Source of the DNA: Phoebastria nigripes
Taxonomy: Eukaryota; Chordata; Aves; Procellariiformes; Diomedeidae
Length of the DNA: 64,000 nt
Assembly (NCBI GenBank): GCA_035582835.1
Contig: JAYKAV010001000.1
Coordinates: 2,114,680-2,178,679 of the forward strand
Direction: 5' to 3'
In this document: positions 60,191-64,000 of the stretch, piece by piece
How the letters are laid out: each line of letters opens with the position of its first letter
Numbering within the stretch: the first letter of the stretch is position 1
Notes under the pieces: model-generated
Told to the model about the DNA's origin: nothing
The model's input: the letters and a program-made list of their open reading frames with translations, nothing else
Databases searched by the model: none
Position numbers and translations under genes: made by a program

Positions 60191-63100
60191 ATGAGTTAGA
60201 CTTTGATGCTTGCAGTCTATGTTATTTAATTCCAAAATACACCTCCTTTCCAGAGTCTGGATATAGAAGACACAGCCTGAGCCACACTGTTACGAATTTT
60301 GTACTGTTAATCCTCTGCTGAATGCAGAGTATATTGCCAAATTATGGTCAGTTAGGCCAAGTCTGTATAATTTTTTTTTTTTAGAATTTGATTCTAATGA
60401 TACAGAAAATTACTTCTCCAGTTGTTAAAATGCATCCACTTCTAGACCAGAACTGGAACCAATAGCTCCTAAGAGGTGCAGAATAATATTGCGAATTGGG
60501 ATCTTTTTCCTCATTCATGACTGGATTCAAAATTATATAAAAGAATATTTTCAACATATACATTTAATGCAGTGAAGATTCCTTAAGTGGGAAGAATGTT
60601 TCCCAATTTAGCCTGCTGTTTTGCTTTTTCCCTCACCACTCCCATGGCACTGTGTCCAGCAAAAAGAAGGGGGAGGGGAGAAAAAAAAAAAAAGAGAAAA
60701 CCCTCAAAACCCCAATGCCTGCTTTTCAGTTTGTCGCATTGTTGCATGTGCCATGAAGGACGCTGAAGAGTTTCCACAAGCTTTCCAAAACATCTCACTT
60801 CGATGCATCTGAGCTGTAAACTCCCTTACTAGCTACTGTAGAATGAAATTAAGGAAGTGGCATATTTTTAAAGCTTCAAAATCCAAAGTAAAGTTTGTTG
60901 GGAACTTCAATATAATTGTCTCAACTCTGCAAATTAGAATGAATATTTAATATTACAATGCTACCACCACAAAAGGCCTACTTCTTTTGATAAAGACACT
61001 GATTTATCTCAAAGTGTCCTGGGAGGGCGAGGCTGAAATATTGCAAGAGAAGCTGGCTTGGATCTAAGTTTCAAAAATGACAAAAAAAATTATCAGCCCT
61101 CAGTTCTTAACTGCCTTACATTAGTCTTCAAAGTTAAAAGGGGGATTAAAAACATCCCTAAGTAAAGCAAGAAAATACCAGACATACTGGATTTCAAACA
61201 CAGTCCAATTTTATCTCCTAATAATTTAAAATGCAAGCTGCCAAGTGCACCAACCATTATGACAACAAAAAATCTGATCCAACTTTGCAACAACAACAAA
61301 AAATGTTTATCAGAGAGGTCTAAACCACAGACTCATTTTGTAAACTTGGAAGCAATTCCAGAGCTAGTGCCATACATCTCAAAGGAAAAGATAAACCCTC
61401 ACTCACATTTTTATATAACAACAACAACAAATATAAANGGATCAACAGTCTTCATGCAAAAAAATTAAAAGCCTTCACAGTCGAAGCCACGAGACTTCAA
61501 CGATGACTACTTCTTATCAGGGACATTTCCGCTAATATAAGTGCAAGTAAAACTCTTGGCAGAAGTGTCCTGACTCNTGTGTGTCAGAAGCGAGGAACCA
61601 AGCTGGCTCTCAAGGGCTCAGAGCACTCGGTTGCTCCTTACAAGAAAGGAAACCATTTGCCTGCTTCAGAAGAGTCTTGTAGGACAAGGGTTTCATCCCC
61701 TTCCGAATCATCTCTGGTTTCCAAGAATTGTGCATGGAAATTGAAGCCAAATGGCATCTGAGAACTAAAGACTGAACAGTGAACTGAAGGCTTACACAGT
61801 GCATGTGAGAATGAGACATAGGCAAACTCATTTGAAGAGGCAGGGAAATTTCATGTTCTTACCCTCTACTCACATTTTTTCAAATGCTTCTGGAGGACGA
61901 GCTGGCTCAGCAGATCAGAAAAGGAAACAGAGTCTTTCAATAACAGGCTGCTGTTTCAAATCCAGCCCAGTCTTATGGTGACTGAAAGTTATTATCCAAT
62001 AGGTGGCAAATGTCAAATGAAATAGTGATTTCACTTCCAGTTTCTGTTAAGTAGGTGTCTGCAACACAACTGGCAGTTCCACCAGACAGGCCAAGCTCTG
62101 GCTTTCCAAGCCATGACCAAAGTGTGCTGGCAGGGCAGGACGGTGGCTTACACCTGTTTTGTGGCAAAAAACTTCATTTACCAGTGCTGTTAAATATGAA
62201 CCAGGAGCAAGTGTGTGTTTTTAAAAGAAAGACNAAGAGGAGAATTCTACATACATGACTTTTTCCTGATTAATTCCAGCACCAGAATATATATCTAGCG
62301 TGTTTACACTACATAAATTATTATTACATCAAATTAAACTCGATACGTAACTCTTAAATTTTGTTCCAAGCTATAAGTGAGGAGCTGTAGGACTTTGCCG
62401 TCTGATACAGCTCTGCTATCACGGTTTATGGAGCAAATGACTAAGAGCTAGGAAATTTTACTGGATGAACCTCAGCAAAGTGCTTCGGGCTAGTTTCTCA
62501 ACATTAGGACATCTGAGAGTATGGCTACATGGCAGGCATTCCATGGTAATAGCTCGTGTCAACACTTCCACTGGAGTAAATAAAGGCATAAGCTGCCTCA
62601 AATTACCTTGTATTTACCATGGGGTATAAGGGAATGCACACAGGACTCCATGGAGCAGCCAGTTATTGATGTGTCCACAGCCTTGCTTACCCAAAGACCA
62701 TCTGCCCCGAAACTGCAACCAAACTCCCATATCAGCCTTCAAGGTGCTTGATCCTAAGTTATCTCCACCCTAGCCAGGCACAGATTTGCTACACAGATAA
62801 GGTGGGATGAGGTGGGGTTTAACTCTTCCAGCACTTTGCCATTCCATTCTTTGCCTGGTTGCCAATACATCCTCAGTGCAGACAACCTATTTTAAGCTTC
62901 CTCTGACATTTGGCTGTCCCTATATGATTAAAGGGAAAGGCAAACCACCACCCAAAAGAACAGCCCCCCAGGAGAATCCAAATAATTAGCAACACATGTT
63001 TTGGAACAGAAAGGTGCAGAGAACATGGCTTCCCCTTTCAGTGCACGTGAAGGAAAAACCTTGGAAAAGCAGAGAACTAGACACTGTTTTTTCAGCAATA

Positions 63101-63332
63101 TTTAGTCTAACTCAGGCCCCACATAAGTTAACTTTTGCACTGAAAGAAGTACACTGTGTAAACTTTTTAAGAGGTTTTTTCTTTATATCCTATCCAGTGT
63201 CTTCTGTCAAGAGTATTCAAAAAAGCTGAAAAAGGGCAGTATGTCCTCAGGTCACTCTACAGTAACAAGTGTCTGCTGAGCCACAAGAGTTAGAATCACT
63301 CTGCTGTTTCCAAAGCTGTGTTTCCACCTGTG
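60188..63332. other. unique non-coding sequence
   Basis: Short tracts: T-run at about 60371-60382, 13 A at 60681-60693, CAA units near 61283-61297 and 61420-61432. Ambiguous bases at 61438, 61577 and 62234. No gene or clear repeat recognised. Confidence 0.5.
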
Positions 63333-63362
63333 TGTTATTGATGACAATGTTATTGATGACCC
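63333..63362. repeat. 15-bp tandem duplication
   Basis: TGTTATTGATGACAA (63333-63347) is followed by TGTTATTGATGACCC (63348-63362); the first 13 bases are identical. A recent slippage-type duplication. Confidence 0.8.
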
Positions 63363-63404
63363 AATAACAAACAGAATAAACCCTACATTGTCACGACTGT
63401 GACA

Positions 63405-63433
63405 CAATATATACACATACACATACATACATT
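63405..63433. repeat. imperfect (TA)/(CATA)n microsatellite
   Basis: Alternating ATATATACACATACACATACATACATT.. type units form a short simple repeat. Confidence 0.75.
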
Positions 63434-64000
63434 CAGGAAAAAGAAGGTAAATTTAAAACAAGTATTTCAATAATAAGTGAGTGTTACAAAATAATATTTT
63501 TCCTCCTAAAGGCATGGATAAAGAACCTTTTGCTAGTCTCTGAATTTGGCTTTCACAGCTACATCATCAAGCAATGTCCTACCCAATAAAAATATTTCTG
63601 CAGAATTTAATAACTACATCTATAGCACCTTGTCTGAGATTCAAAAGCCTTGGAAATTAAAATATGGCAAGAGCAGAATTTATGACAACTCTGTGAAGTA
63701 ATGTCTATACATACATTCCCTCTTAATGTCACAATTAATTTACTGCTAGGTCTATACTGTAACAAACTTAAAAATAAGTTACTGGTTCTCCCCCAAAACA
63801 ATGCCCACCCACAGAAGGCAAGCTTTTGGCCCCTGTGCCTGCTGAGCTGTTTTCTGCCTACTGAATGATGGCAACCGGAATAAGTCAACAATGCTCAGAT
63901 GTGTTAAAAGCTTCAAGCTCTTTGCAGCACTCCCCATAAGCCATAAGCAAATGTGATATTGCAAAATGGCTTGTCATCACCCTCTTCCTGCCCTTCCCAA
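63434..64000. other. unique non-coding sequence
   Basis: No feature recognised to the window end. Confidence 0.5.

Noticed and set aside
60040..60195. Target-site duplication around the 67-base poly(A) tract
   Set aside because: Only 7 bases (CTATGAG) are shared by the flanks, which is expected by chance over that distance.
62520..62650. Possible DNA-transposon relic beginning ATGGCTACATGGCAG
   Set aside because: The start and the TTACCTTGTATTTACCATGG stretch are suggestive of hAT-like ends, but no matching inverted end or target-site duplication could be found.
1..64000. tRNA, snRNA, 5S, known miRNA, CRISPR, phage or bacterial features
   Set aside because: No intact pol III A/B box pair outside decayed SINEs, no familiar small-RNA sequence and no regularly spaced repeats were seen on reading both strands.

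Overview
This window is non-coding vertebrate DNA. It is AT-rich and eukaryotic, with long homopolymer A/T tracts, (TA)n, (AAAC)n and (AAAT)n microsatellites, scattered single-base N calls and one short assembly gap. Open reading frames are short and run out by chance in all six frames. I found no frame that reads as a recognisable host protein, no tRNA, rRNA or snRNA gene, no recognised miRNA, and nothing prokaryotic (no operons, CRISPR or insertion sequences). The sparse repeat content, made only of old, strongly decayed copies, together with relics of the kind common to birds, turtles and crocodilians, suggests a sauropsid, most likely a bird. I cannot name the species or the locus. It could be an intergenic desert or one very large intron.

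Layout. 1-9.6 kb: unique AT-rich sequence with an ancient repeat scrap at 0.8 kb that carries a perfect palindromic CRE, a strong G-quadruplex motif at 2.6 kb, a Z-DNA-type tract at 3.6 kb, a 16-bp tandem triplet at 5.5 kb and a perfect hairpin at 8.25 kb. 9.6-11.1 kb: a block with an acceptor-like polypyrimidine-CAG and a 100-codon open frame of unknown identity. 11.1-12 kb: two MIR-type SINE relics in opposite orientation. 18.7-18.9 kb: the best-supported element in the window, a LINE L2-clade ORF2 C-terminal relic that still shows about 59 open codons. 23.5 kb: a clear MIR-type SINE.

24.3-26.1 kb: the most promoter- or enhancer-like part. It holds a GC-box and G-run cluster next to an exact SRF CArG box overlapping a TEAD M-CAT motif, then a repeat relic with an 18-bp perfect palindrome, then two G-quadruplex motifs. 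29.2-30.7 kb: AT-rich, homeodomain-motif-rich sequence that reads like a conserved non-coding element cluster. 34 kb: a composite microsatellite and a tandem CACGTG E-box pair. 37.4 and 38.5 kb: two ancient amniote repeats, the second a probable non-autonomous DNA transposon. 52.4 kb: paired TAATTAGC motifs. 53.7-58.3 kb: further repeat relics. 54.7-60.2 kb: four unusually long same-strand poly(A) tracts, one interrupted by the only multi-base assembly gap.

Nothing here can be described as genes working together. The functional content, if any, is regulatory. The repeat calls rest on recalled family patterns and, for the L2 copy, on translation; no database search was possible.
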